47,624 nucleotides of DNA, taken from an uncultured Bacteroides sp. (GTDB lineage Bacteria > Bacteroidota > Bacteroidia > Bacteroidales > Bacteroidaceae). The notes below the pieces were generated by a model. The model worked only from the letters and a program-made list of their open reading frames with translations, had not been told where the DNA came from and made no database searches. Of the stretch, positions 36,710 through 45,830 are shown in pieces (the stretch's first letter is position 1; each line of letters begins with the position of its first letter). The stretch is taken from positions 1 through 47,624 of the forward strand of contig CALYZE010000013.1 of the NCBI GenBank assembly GCA_945607605.1, read 5' to 3'. A program made the translations under genes and the position numbers.

Positions 36710-38271
36710 TGAGTATGGAAATAAAACACATAGATCCCTCAGTCCTGCACGACGAAATGTTACGTCTACGGAAAGAGAAACAAATGGATTTCCTAGAATG
36801 CCTCAGCGGCATGGATTGGGGAGATAGCCTCGGCGTTGTCTATCTTCTGGAGTCAACTGTAACCGGTGAACGGATTGCAGTACGTACTGCTACCCAGAAT
36901 CGGGAACATCCCGAACTCCCTTCTGTTAGCGACATCTGGAAAGCCGCTGATTTCAACGAACGTGAAGTCTATGACTTTTACGGCATTATTTTCATCGGGC
37001 ATCCCGATATGCGTCGCCTCTATTTGCGCAATGATTGGGTAGGCCATCCTATGCGTAAGGACAACGATCCAGAAAAAGATAATCCACTTCGGATGGATAA
37101 CGAAGAAACCATTGACACTACCACAGAATTGAAACTCAATCCGGACGGAACCGTTAAAAACAAAGAGCTACCATTGTTCGGTGATGAAGAATATGTAGTA
37201 AACATAGGTCCTCAGCACCCTGCTACGCATGGAGTTATGCGTTTTCGTGTATCACTGGAAGGTGAAATTATCGAAAAGATTGATACTAACTGCGGCTATA
37301 TCCACAGAGGCATTGAGAAGATGTGCGAAAGTTTGACTTATCCGCAGATTTTAGCTCTGACCGACCGTCTGGACTATCTGGGTGCACATCAAAACCGTCA
37401 CGCCTTGTGCATGTGTATTGAAAAGGCCATGGGGATAGAAGTTAGTGAGCGCGTGCAATACATACGTACCATCATGGATGAGTTGCAACGAATAGATTCC
37501 CATTTGCTGTTTTATGCCTGTCTTGCTATGGACTTAGGCGCACTAACCGCTTTCTTCTACGGCTTCCGCGACCGTGAAAAGATACTCGACATTTTCGAAG
37601 AGACTTGCGGTGGACGCCTCATCATGAACTACAATACCATCGGCGGCGTACAAGCAGATATTACTCCTAACTTTGTAAAAAAAGTAAAAGAGCTGCTCCC
37701 CTACCTACGTAGCATCCTGCACGAATATCATGATGTATTCACCGGAAACATCATTGCACAGCAACGTCTGAAAAAAGTAGGGATACTTTCACGAGAAGAT
37801 GCTATTGCCTTCGGAGCTACCGGAGGTACCGGCCGCGCTAGCGGTTGGGCATGTGACGTGCGCAAACGTATGCCATATGCCGTATATAATAAGGTGAATT
37901 TTAAAGAGATTATCCGTACTGAAGGTGATTCTTGGGCACGCTACTTGATCCGCATGGATGAAATATTGGAAAGTTTGAAAATCATCGAGCAACTGATAGA
38001 CAACATTCCGGAAGGTGCCTACCAAGAGAAGATGAAGCCAATTATCCGCGTACCCGAAGGTACTTATTATGCTGCCGTAGAAGGTAGTCGCGGCGAGTTC
38101 GGAGTCTTTCTTGAAAGTCACGGCGACAAAATGCCTTACCGCCTGCATTTCCGCAGTACGGGATTGCCATTGGTCTCGACTGTAGAGACCATTTGTCGCG
38201 GCGCAAAAATTGCCGATCTCATTGCCATTGGCGGAACATTAGATTATGTAGTACCAGATATTGATAGATAA
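36709..38271 (+). CDS. nuoCD: Fused NADH-quinone oxidoreductase subunit C/D
   Basis: A 520-residue fusion of the two subunits. Residues 1-125 are NuoC (block [20 protein letters not shown]). A charged linker of about 35 residues leads to NuoD from about 160, with the quinone-site block [15 protein letters not shown] and the [12 protein letters not shown] and DRLDYLGA segments. The fusion is also found in enterobacteria. The C-terminus ends in the expected DYVVPDIDR. This subunit links the peripheral arm to the membrane part through quinone. Confidence 0.96.
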   Translation: MSMEIKHIDPSVLHDEMLRLRKEKQMDFLECLSGMDWGDSLGVVYLLESTVTGERIAVRTATQNREHPELPSVSDIWKAADFNEREVYDFYGIIFIGHPDMRRLYLRNDWVGHPMRKDNDPEKDNPLRMDNEETIDTTTELKLNPDGTVKNKELPLFGDEEYVVNIGPQHPATHGVMRFRVSLEGEIIEKIDTNCGYIHRGIEKMCESLTYPQILALTDRLDYLGAHQNRHALCMCIEKAMGIEVSERVQYIRTIMDELQRIDSHLLFYACLAMDLGALTAFFYGFRDREKILDIFEETCGGRLIMNYNTIGGVQADITPNFVKKVKELLPYLRSILHEYHDVFTGNIIAQQRLKKVGILSREDAIAFGATGGTGRASGWACDVRKRMPYAVYNKVNFKEIIRTEGDSWARYLIRMDEILESLKIIEQLIDNIPEGAYQEKMKPIIRVPEGTYYAAVEGSRGEFGVFLESHGDKMPYRLHFRSTGLPLVSTVETICRGAKIADLIAIGGTLDYVVPDIDR

Positions 38272-38272
38272 T

Positions 38273-39349
38273 ATGTTTGACTTTAGTATAATAACCAACT
38301 GGATACACCAGATGCTGACATCCTTGATGCCGGAAGGTCTGGCTATATTCCTAGAGTGTGTGATGATTGGCGTATGCATCATCCTAATGTATGCCATACT
38401 TGCTATCATCTTAATTTACATGGAACGCAAGATATGTGCCTTTTTCCAATGTCGTCTCGGCCCGATGCGAGTGGGGAAATGGGGATTTCTCCAGGTACCC
38501 TGTGACGTTATCAAAATGCTGACAAAGGAAATCATCGACTTGAAATTTTCAGATCGTCTCCTTTATAATCTGGCACCATTCATGGTCATTATCGCATCCT
38601 TCCTTACCTTCGCCTGTCTACCTATCAGCAAAGGGTTGGAAGTGTTAGACTTCAATGTAGGCGTATTCTTTCTACTAGCTGCATCGAGCATCGGTGTCGT
38701 AGGTATTCTGCTGGCGGGTTGGAGTTCCAATAATAAATTCTCATTAATCGGAGCCATGCGAAGCGGTGCACAAATTATCAGTTACGAATTGTCTTGCGGT
38801 TTAAGTCTACTAACAATGGTTGTTTTGATGGGCACCATGCAGTTTTCAGAAATTGTAGAAGGACAATCCGACGGTTGGTTCATCTTCAAAGGACACATTC
38901 CCGCATTCATTGCTTTTATAATCTACCTCATTGCCGGCAACGCAGAAACAAACCGCGGTCCTTTCGACTTGCCTGAAGCAGAAAGCGAGTTAACAGCCGG
39001 CTATCATACGGAATATTCTGGTATGGGCTTCGGTTTCTTCTATCTAGCCGAATACTTAAATCTATTTATTGTAGCTTCCGTAGCCGCTACTATCTTCTTG
39101 GGAGGTTGGATGCCTCTCCATGTTGGAGGATTGGACGGATTCAATACCCTGATGGATTACATTCCCGGCTTTGTTTGGTTCTTTGGGAAAGCCTTTTTTG
39201 TAGTCTTTCTATTAATGTGGATCAAATGGACATTTCCACGTTTACGTATTGACCAAATCCTGAATCTAGAATGGAAATATCTGGTACCCATATCAATGGT
39301 AAATCTAATTTTGATGGTATTAATCGTAGTATTTAAATTACACTTCTAA
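38273..39349 (+). CDS. nuoH: NADH-quinone oxidoreductase subunit H
   Basis: A 358-residue membrane subunit with about eight helices that forms the quinone entry and the first half-channel. Signatures are [20 protein letters not shown] and [20 protein letters not shown]. The start is taken as the ATG at 38273, just after the nuoCD stop; a TTG at 38261 in the same frame would add four residues and lies within nuoCD. Its stop overlaps the nuoI start (TAATG). Confidence 0.95.
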   Translation: MFDFSIITNWIHQMLTSLMPEGLAIFLECVMIGVCIILMYAILAIILIYMERKICAFFQCRLGPMRVGKWGFLQVPCDVIKMLTKEIIDLKFSDRLLYNLAPFMVIIASFLTFACLPISKGLEVLDFNVGVFFLLAASSIGVVGILLAGWSSNNKFSLIGAMRSGAQIISYELSCGLSLLTMVVLMGTMQFSEIVEGQSDGWFIFKGHIPAFIAFIIYLIAGNAETNRGPFDLPEAESELTAGYHTEYSGMGFGFFYLAEYLNLFIVASVAATIFLGGWMPLHVGGLDGFNTLMDYIPGFVWFFGKAFFVVFLLMWIKWTFPRLRIDQILNLEWKYLVPISMVNLILMVLIVVFKLHF

Positions 39350-39846
39350 TGAAAACCAACTCTTATATCGGGGGACTCATACAAGGTATCGCTTCTTTGT
39401 TGGTAGGTATGAAAACTACCATGACCGTATTCTGTCGACAGAAAACTACCGAACAATATCCGGAAAACCGTGCATCATTGAAACTTTCCGACCGTTTTCG
39501 CGGTACGTTAACCATGCCTCATAATGATAAAAATGAACATCATTGTATAGCTTGCGGCTTATGCCAAATAGCTTGTCCCAACGATACGATCCAAGTGACA
39601 AGCGAAATGGTTGAAACGGAAGATGGCAAAAAAAAGAAAATATTGGTTAAGTATGAATACGATCTCGGTTCGTGTATGTTCTGCCAACTTTGTGTAAATG
39701 CTTGTCCTCACGACGCTATCACCTTCGACCAAAAATTTGAACATGCTGTATTCGATCGGACAAAACTGGTACTGACGCTGAACCATCCAGCCAGCCGAGT
39801 AACCTCCACTCCTTCTCCTAAAGGAGGGGGATTAAACTCTAAATAA
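39349..39846 (+). CDS. nuoI: NADH-quinone oxidoreductase subunit I (two 4Fe-4S clusters)
   Basis: A 165-residue ferredoxin-like subunit. The cluster ligands are Cys66, 69, 72, 76 (CIACGLCQIACP) and Cys109, 112, 115, 119 (CMFCQLCVNACP). It feeds electrons to NuoB. In complexes without NuoEFG, as in this operon, it is the most exposed electron entry point known, and ferredoxin or flavodoxin is the likely donor, which is inference. The last 15 or so residues (TSTPSPKGGGLNSK) are not family sequence and are encoded by a hairpin-forming repeat (39810-39831). Confidence 0.95.
   Translation: MKTNSYIGGLIQGIASLLVGMKTTMTVFCRQKTTEQYPENRASLKLSDRFRGTLTMPHNDKNEHHCIACGLCQIACPNDTIQVTSEMVETEDGKKKKILVKYEYDLGSCMFCQLCVNACPHDAITFDQKFEHAVFDRTKLVLTLNHPASRVTSTPSPKGGGLNSK
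39810..39831 (+). repeat. Hairpin-forming element in the 3' end of nuoI
   Basis: TCCTTCTCC at 39810-39818 pairs with GGAGGGGGA at 39823-39831 in RNA (nine pairs, two of them G-U) around a TAAA loop. It is in frame in nuoI and supplies its odd C-terminal residues. It may be a copy of a dispersed palindromic repeat or a mild attenuator or processing site between nuoI and nuoJ. Confidence 0.5.
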
Positions 39847-39850
39847 CATT

Positions 39851-40363
39851 ATGGAAATAAATCTTGAAACAGTAGTATTCTACTTTCTTGCGGCTTTTAT
39901 TACCGTATTTTCTATCCTGACGGTAACAACTCACCGCATGGTTCGCTCAGCCACTTACCTGCTATTCGTCCTTTTTGGTACAGCTGGTATCTATTTTCTA
40001 CTGGGTTATACCTTCCTCGGTTCCGTCCAGATTATGGTTTATGCCGGCGGTATTGTTGTACTATACGTCTTCTCAATCTTGCTGACCAGTGGTGAAGGCG
40101 ATATCGTAGACAAGCTGAAACGTAGCAAGTTTTTCGCCGGGTTAGGCGCTACCGTAGGAGGAGCCATTATCGTATTGTTTATTACCCTGAATCATACATT
40201 CATTGCTACTACTGACATAGCCCCTCTGGAAATCAATATCAAGACCATCGGTTATCACATGTTGAGCAGTGAAAAGTATGGATATCTACTGCCTTTCGAA
40301 GCAGTCAGTATCTTGCTCCTGGCATGTATCGTAGGAGGATTACTCATTGCTCGCAAACGGTAG
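39851..40363 (+). CDS. nuoJ: NADH-quinone oxidoreductase subunit J
   Basis: A 170-residue membrane subunit with five predicted helices. The conserved block SVQIMVYAGGIVVLYVFSIL at 57-76 carries the helix important for proton-channel opening. It begins 4 bp after nuoI. Confidence 0.94.
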   Translation: MEINLETVVFYFLAAFITVFSILTVTTHRMVRSATYLLFVLFGTAGIYFLLGYTFLGSVQIMVYAGGIVVLYVFSILLTSGEGDIVDKLKRSKFFAGLGATVGGAIIVLFITLNHTFIATTDIAPLEINIKTIGYHMLSSEKYGYLLPFEAVSILLLACIVGGLLIARKR

Positions 40364-40425
40364 TAAAAGCCTTGCTTCTCGAATGAATAAATGCAGTCTG
40401 ATTAACTTTAAAATATAGTTTTAAC

Positions 40426-40734
40426 ATGATCCACATGGAATATTATTTGATAGTTTCGGCTATCATGTTTTTTGCCGGTATTTACGGATTCTTTACCCGT
40501 CGCAATACACTGGCTATATTAATTTCAATAGAATTGATTTTGAATGCAACGGATATCAACTTTGCCGTATTCAACCGCTTTCTATTTCCTGGAGGACTGG
40601 AGGGATATTTCTTCTCTTTGTTTTCCATTGCTATCTCAGCAGCAGAAACAGCGGTAGCCATTGCCATTATGATAAACATCTATCGTAATATTCGTAGCAT
40701 TCAAGTAAACAAATTAGATGAACTGAAATGGTAA
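40426..40734 (+). CDS. nuoK: NADH-quinone oxidoreductase subunit K
   Basis: A 102-residue membrane subunit with three helices, containing the conserved glutamate in ISIELILNATDINF (residues 37-50) that is part of the proton path, and the second one in ISAAETAVAIAI. The start may be 40426 (MIHMEYY) or the ATG three codons later. A 62-bp gap separates it from nuoJ. Confidence 0.95.
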   Translation: MIHMEYYLIVSAIMFFAGIYGFFTRRNTLAILISIELILNATDINFAVFNRFLFPGGLEGYFFSLFSIAISAAETAVAIAIMINIYRNIRSIQVNKLDELKW

Positions 40735-40823
40735 GAAACAACTCTTAGTTATTAACTATAAATCAGTTACACTACATACTACATGATTCATACTTAATAA
40801 TTAAAACCTAATAACCAAGTATA

Positions 40824-42722
40824 ATGGAATATACAATTCTAATCCTTCTCCTTCCTTTTCTTTCCTTCCTTATGTTAGGGCTGGGAGGCAAATGGATGTC
40901 TCATCGCACTGCCGGCCTTATCGGCACCGTGGTGTTGGGTGCTGTAACAGTACTCTCCTATCTCACCGCAGGACTGTATTTCAGTACTCCGCGACTAGCT
41001 GATGGCACGTATGCTACATGTATACCCTATAATTTCACGTGGTTGCCATTCACTCCGTCACTCAGTATTGATATGGGCATTCTACTTGATCCTATTTCAG
41101 TCATGATGTTGATGATTATAAGTACCGTTTCATTCATGGTACACATCTACTCTTTCGGTTATATGAAAGGTGAATGCGGTTTCCAACGATACTATGCCTT
41201 TCTTTCACTCTTTACCCTGTCCATGTTGGGATTAGTGATAGCAACAAATATCTTCCAAATGTATCTCTTCTGGGAGTTGGTAGGGGTCTCTTCTTATCTC
41301 TTGATTGGTTTCTACTATACCAAACCAGCTGCCATTGCTGCCAGTAAGAAAGCATTTATCGTTACCCGCTTCGCCGATCTAGGTTTTTTGATAGGCATAC
41401 TTATTTACGGTTACTATGCAGGAACCTACACTTTTCATCCCAGTGAGATGGCATTGATAAAAGGCGGTGCTGTTATGCTTCCGCTGGCATTGGGATTGAT
41501 GTTTATCGGAGGCGCCGGAAAGAGTGCCATGTTCCCGTTACACATCTGGCTACCAGATGCGATGGAAGGCCCCACACCTGTCAGCGCATTGATTCATGCG
41601 GCAACAATGGTTGTAGCAGGGGTTTATCTGGTAGCACGTATGTTCCCCTTGTTTATAACTTATGCGCCGGACGTACTGCATATCATAGCTTATGTAGGTG
41701 CCTTTACCGCTTTTTATGCCGCCAGCGTTGCTTGTGTGCAAAGTGATATTAAACGTGTACTTGCATTTTCCACTATCTCACAAATTGGTTTCATGATGGT
41801 GGCATTGGGCGTATGTACGTCTGTTGATCCACATCAAGGCGGATTGGGTTACATGGCAGGTATGTATCATTTGTTCACTCATGCCATGTTCAAGGCATTG
41901 CTTTTTCTCGGAGCCGGTAGTATTATTCATGCCGTACATAGCAATGAGATGTCTGCCATGGGTGGGTTGAGAAAATATATGCCCATTACACATCTGACCT
42001 TCCTGATTGCCTGTCTTGCGATTGCCGGTATTCCTCCGTTCTCCGGATTCTTCTCCAAGGACGAGATACTGACAGCCTGTTTTCAATTCAGCCCTGCGAT
42101 GGGGTGGATCATGACAATCATTGCAGGTATGACTGCATTCTATATGTTCCGCCTTTATTACGGCATCTTCTGGGGTACCGAGAACAAAGAATTTCATGCT
42201 GTACATACGCCGCACGAAAGTCCGTTGACAATGACTATTCCCCTGATATTTCTTGCATTAGTAACGATTGTAGGTGGATGGTCATTTATTCTCCCTTTCG
42301 GACATTTCATCAGCTCTGATGGTATGGAATATAATATCCATTTGGATTGGGAAGTAGCTGGTACAAGTATCGCCGTTTCCATTGTTGCCATTGCCACTGC
42401 AACCTATATATATGCAGGCAGAAAACAACCTATAGCGCATGTCCTCGCTTGTCGCTTGCAAGGGTTATGGACGGCCGCTTACCACCGCTTCTATCTCGAT
42501 GAGATTTATCAATTCATCACCCACCGCATTATTTTCGGCTGTATTTGTCGTCCTATAGCATGGTGGGACCGCCACGTAATCGATGGGTTCTTCAACTTCC
42601 TTGCTTGGAGTGCCAACGCTACCAGTGACGAGATACGTAGCTTGCAAAGTGGACATATTCAGCAATACACCTTTGTGTTCTTACTGGGTACACTCGCTCT
42701 GATATTGTTACTATTATTGTAA
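40824..42722 (+). CDS. nuoL: NADH-quinone oxidoreductase subunit L (antiporter-like)
   Basis: A 632-residue membrane subunit, the distal proton pump of complex I. The Mrp-antiporter-type core has the glutamate in MYLFWELVGVSSYLLIGFYY, the lysine in GAGKSAMFPLHIWLPDAMEGPTP without its first residues, and SALIHAATMVVAGVYL. The lateral helix and final membrane segment are present at the C-terminus, so the gene is complete. An 89-bp A/T-rich spacer precedes it. Confidence 0.96.
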   Translation: MEYTILILLLPFLSFLMLGLGGKWMSHRTAGLIGTVVLGAVTVLSYLTAGLYFSTPRLADGTYATCIPYNFTWLPFTPSLSIDMGILLDPISVMMLMIISTVSFMVHIYSFGYMKGECGFQRYYAFLSLFTLSMLGLVIATNIFQMYLFWELVGVSSYLLIGFYYTKPAAIAASKKAFIVTRFADLGFLIGILIYGYYAGTYTFHPSEMALIKGGAVMLPLALGLMFIGGAGKSAMFPLHIWLPDAMEGPTPVSALIHAATMVVAGVYLVARMFPLFITYAPDVLHIIAYVGAFTAFYAASVACVQSDIKRVLAFSTISQIGFMMVALGVCTSVDPHQGGLGYMAGMYHLFTHAMFKALLFLGAGSIIHAVHSNEMSAMGGLRKYMPITHLTFLIACLAIAGIPPFSGFFSKDEILTACFQFSPAMGWIMTIIAGMTAFYMFRLYYGIFWGTENKEFHAVHTPHESPLTMTIPLIFLALVTIVGGWSFILPFGHFISSDGMEYNIHLDWEVAGTSIAVSIVAIATATYIYAGRKQPIAHVLACRLQGLWTAAYHRFYLDEIYQFITHRIIFGCICRPIAWWDRHVIDGFFNFLAWSANATSDEIRSLQSGHIQQYTFVFLLGTLALILLLLL

Positions 42723-42766
42723 CTTGATAAAATCCAATTGTAAATCGTAAAATCGTAAATATAAAG

Positions 42767-44251
42767 ATGAACTTTTTATCACTATTCGTACTTATCCCCA
42801 TATTGATGTTGCTAGGCCTCTGGATCAGCCGTAATATCGCACAAATACGTGCGGTGATGGTGACCGGCGCATCAGCTTTGGTGATACTTTCCATAACATT
42901 GACCGTAATGTATCTTCACGCACGTCAAGCCGGTGCTATAGATGAAATGTTATTCCGGGCCGATATACCTTGGTATCCTGTTCTCAACATTCATTATTCC
43001 GTAGGAGTAGACGGCATTTCAGTAGCCATGCTGTTGCTCTCAGCTATTATTGTCTTTACTGGAACCTTTGCTTCTTGGCGTCTGCAACCGCTGACCAAAG
43101 AATACTTCCTTTGGTTTACCTTCCTGTCAATCGGCGTATTCGGTTTCTTTATCTCAATAGATCTGTTCACTATGTTCATGTTCTACGAGATTGCCCTTAT
43201 TCCAATGTACCTATTGATTGGTGTATGGGGTTCGGGACGTAAGGAATATTCCGCAATGAAACTAACTTTAATGTTGATGGGAGGATCTGCCTTTCTGCTG
43301 ATTGGCATTTTGGGTATCTACTATGGTTCGGGAGGCACGAGCATGAACTTACTGGAAATAGCTCAGTTGCATAATATACCGATTGAGCAGCAGCGTATCT
43401 GGTTTCCGCTTACCTTCCTCGGTTTCGGAGTATTAGGTGCTTTGTTTCCGTTCCATACATGGAGTCCTGACGGTCATGCTTCTGCACCAACTGCCGTATC
43501 GATGCTCCATGCAGGTGTATTAATGAAATTAGGAGGCTACGGATGTTTCCGTATGGCCATCTATCTAATGCCTGAAGCTGCACAAGAGTTGGGGTGGATT
43601 TTCCTAATTCTAACCGGGATATCGGTTCTCTATGGCGCTTTTTCCGCTTGTGTGCAGACAGACTTGAAGTACATCAATGCTTACTCTTCGGTCAGCCATT
43701 GCGGTTTGGTCCTATTCGCCATCCTCATGATGAATCAAACAGCCTGCACAGGTGCCGTGTTACAGATGCTCTCACACGGATTGATGACAGCTTTATTCTT
43801 CGCTCTTATTGGCATGATTTATGGACGGACACATACACGTGACATTCGTGAACTGAGCGGTTTGATGAAGATTATGCCTTTTCTCGCAGTCTGCTATGTG
43901 ATTGCCGGTCTTGCCAATTTAGGTTTGCCGGGACTCAGTGGTTTCGTTGCCGAAATGACTATCTTCACAGGTTCTTTCCAACATCCTGATACGTTCCACC
44001 GTGTCTGGACAATTATTGCCTGCTCTTCCATTGTAGTTACCGCAGTCTATATATTAAGACTGATAGGTAAAATTTTATATGGGACTTGCACCAATAAGCA
44101 TCACCTCATTTTAACAGATGCTACTTGGGACGAACGTACAGTAGTCATTCTTCTTATTGCTTGTGTAGCTGCCCTTGGTATGGCCCCTTGGTGGATAAGT
44201 AGCATGATAGGAGATAGCGTACTCCCGATAACCAAGCTATTTACGATTTGA
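42767..44251 (+). CDS. nuoM: NADH-quinone oxidoreductase subunit M (antiporter-like)
   Basis: A 494-residue proton-pumping membrane subunit. Key blocks are FTMFMFYEIALIPMYLLIG, with the conserved glutamate, FGVLGALFPFHTWSPDGHAS and AVSMLHAGVLMKLGGYG. It lies 44 bp after nuoL; the spacer has two AAATCGTAAA-type repeats also seen before nuoN. Confidence 0.96.
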   Translation: MNFLSLFVLIPILMLLGLWISRNIAQIRAVMVTGASALVILSITLTVMYLHARQAGAIDEMLFRADIPWYPVLNIHYSVGVDGISVAMLLLSAIIVFTGTFASWRLQPLTKEYFLWFTFLSIGVFGFFISIDLFTMFMFYEIALIPMYLLIGVWGSGRKEYSAMKLTLMLMGGSAFLLIGILGIYYGSGGTSMNLLEIAQLHNIPIEQQRIWFPLTFLGFGVLGALFPFHTWSPDGHASAPTAVSMLHAGVLMKLGGYGCFRMAIYLMPEAAQELGWIFLILTGISVLYGAFSACVQTDLKYINAYSSVSHCGLVLFAILMMNQTACTGAVLQMLSHGLMTALFFALIGMIYGRTHTRDIRELSGLMKIMPFLAVCYVIAGLANLGLPGLSGFVAEMTIFTGSFQHPDTFHRVWTIIACSSIVVTAVYILRLIGKILYGTCTNKHHLILTDATWDERTVVILLIACVAALGMAPWWISSMIGDSVLPITKLFTI

Positions 44252-44348
44252 TTATCTACAATTTAGTCCGTTTCAATCGTAAATAACAAATCGTTAAACT
44301 ATACATAAAAAACGCTCAATAGTCAATCGTCAAATCATAAATATAGAT

Positions 44349-45788
44349 ATGGATTATTCTCAATTTTTCCTGTTAAAAGAAGAATTGTCGCTGATATTAG
44401 TCATCGTCATCCTCTTCATAGCCGACCTCTTTATGAGTCCGGATGCACATAAAAATAGTGGCAAACCAGTACTGAACTCCATGTTGCCCGTGGTTTTGCT
44501 TACTATGCACACCCTTATCACGATTATTCCTGGTCCTGAAGCCGATGCTTTCGGTGGAATGTATCACAATCAACCCATACAGAGTATTGTAAAATCCATC
44601 CTTAGCATCGGTACGTTAATCGTATTCTTAATGGCACATGAATGGATGCGCCGTCCTGATACAGCCATCAAGCAAGGAGAATTTTATGTACTTACACTTT
44701 CCACACTCTTGGGTATGTACTTCATGATATCAGCTGGACACTTTCTGATGTTTTTCATTGGCTTAGAAACCGCAAGCATTCCTATGGCGGCTTTGGTTGC
44801 CTTTGACAAATATCGTCACCACTCTGCTGAAGCAGGTGCCAAATATATTCTCACAGCTTTGTTCTCAAGTGGGCTGTTGTTATATGGTATCTCCTTAATT
44901 TATGGTTCAATAGGCACTCTTTATTTTGCTGATATTCCGGCACACCTTGACGGGAACCCTTTGCAGATTATGGGTTTTGTTTTTTTCTTCTCCGGTATGG
45001 GATTCAAAATTTCATTGGTGCCATTCCATCTTTGGACAGCAGATGTTTATGAAGGTGCTCCCAGCACTGTTACCGCCTATCTGAGTGTCGTTTCTAAAGG
45101 TTCTGCCGCCTTCGTATTGATGACGATTCTCATCAAGGTATTTGCACCAATGGTGGTTCAATGGCAAGAAGTACTCTACTGGATTATCATTGCTTCTATT
45201 ACTTTAGCGAATCTTTTTGCTTTACGTCAGCAGAACTTAAAGCGACTGATGGCTTTCTCAAGTATTTCCCAAGCAGGATATATCCTGTTAGGCATTATCA
45301 GCGGAAGTTCTCAAGGTATGAGTTCATTGGTATATTATATACTGATATACATGTTTGCCAACCTGGCTGTATTTACCGTTATCACTATTGTAGCACTACG
45401 GGCACACAAATACACTTTGGAAGATTACAATGGTTTGTACAGCACCAACCCAAAGTTGGCTTTTCTAATGACATTGGCTTTGTTCTCTTTGGCTGGTATT
45501 CCACCTTTTGCGGGATTCTTTTCAAAGTTCTTTATCTTTGCAGCAGCCTTTCAAAGCGGCTTCCATCTGCTGGTATTCATCGCACTGATAAATACGGTTC
45601 TCTCACTTTTTTACTATCTAAAAATAGTAAAGGCTATGTATATCACTAAGAGTGATCATCCAATTGCCACATTCCGAAGCGATAATTATACACGAGCCAG
45701 CCTGACTATATGCACACTGGGAATTTTAATATTAAGTATTGCCAGCATAGTATATCAATCCATTGATAAATTCTCATTTGGACTATAA
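44349..45788 (+). CDS. nuoN: NADH-quinone oxidoreductase subunit N (antiporter-like)
   Basis: A 479-residue proton-pumping membrane subunit and last gene of the complex I operon. Recognisable blocks are [40 protein letters not shown] and [17 protein letters not shown]. It ends 42 bp before the stop of the convergent sensor kinase gene. No strong terminator is visible in that gap. Confidence 0.95.
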   Translation: MDYSQFFLLKEELSLILVIVILFIADLFMSPDAHKNSGKPVLNSMLPVVLLTMHTLITIIPGPEADAFGGMYHNQPIQSIVKSILSIGTLIVFLMAHEWMRRPDTAIKQGEFYVLTLSTLLGMYFMISAGHFLMFFIGLETASIPMAALVAFDKYRHHSAEAGAKYILTALFSSGLLLYGISLIYGSIGTLYFADIPAHLDGNPLQIMGFVFFFSGMGFKISLVPFHLWTADVYEGAPSTVTAYLSVVSKGSAAFVLMTILIKVFAPMVVQWQEVLYWIIIASITLANLFALRQQNLKRLMAFSSISQAGYILLGIISGSSQGMSSLVYYILIYMFANLAVFTVITIVALRAHKYTLEDYNGLYSTNPKLAFLMTLALFSLAGIPPFAGFFSKFFIFAAAFQSGFHLLVFIALINTVLSLFYYLKIVKAMYITKSDHPIATFRSDNYTRASLTICTLGILILSIASIVYQSIDKFSFGL

Positions 45789-45830
45789 AGTTGATTTCAG
45801 GTTTTTATACCGCAGCAGAAAGAATGCTAT

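Noticed and set aside
38261..38272. TTG start for nuoH inside nuoCD
   Set aside because: The ATG at 38273 follows the nuoCD stop by one base and gives a standard NuoH N-terminus.
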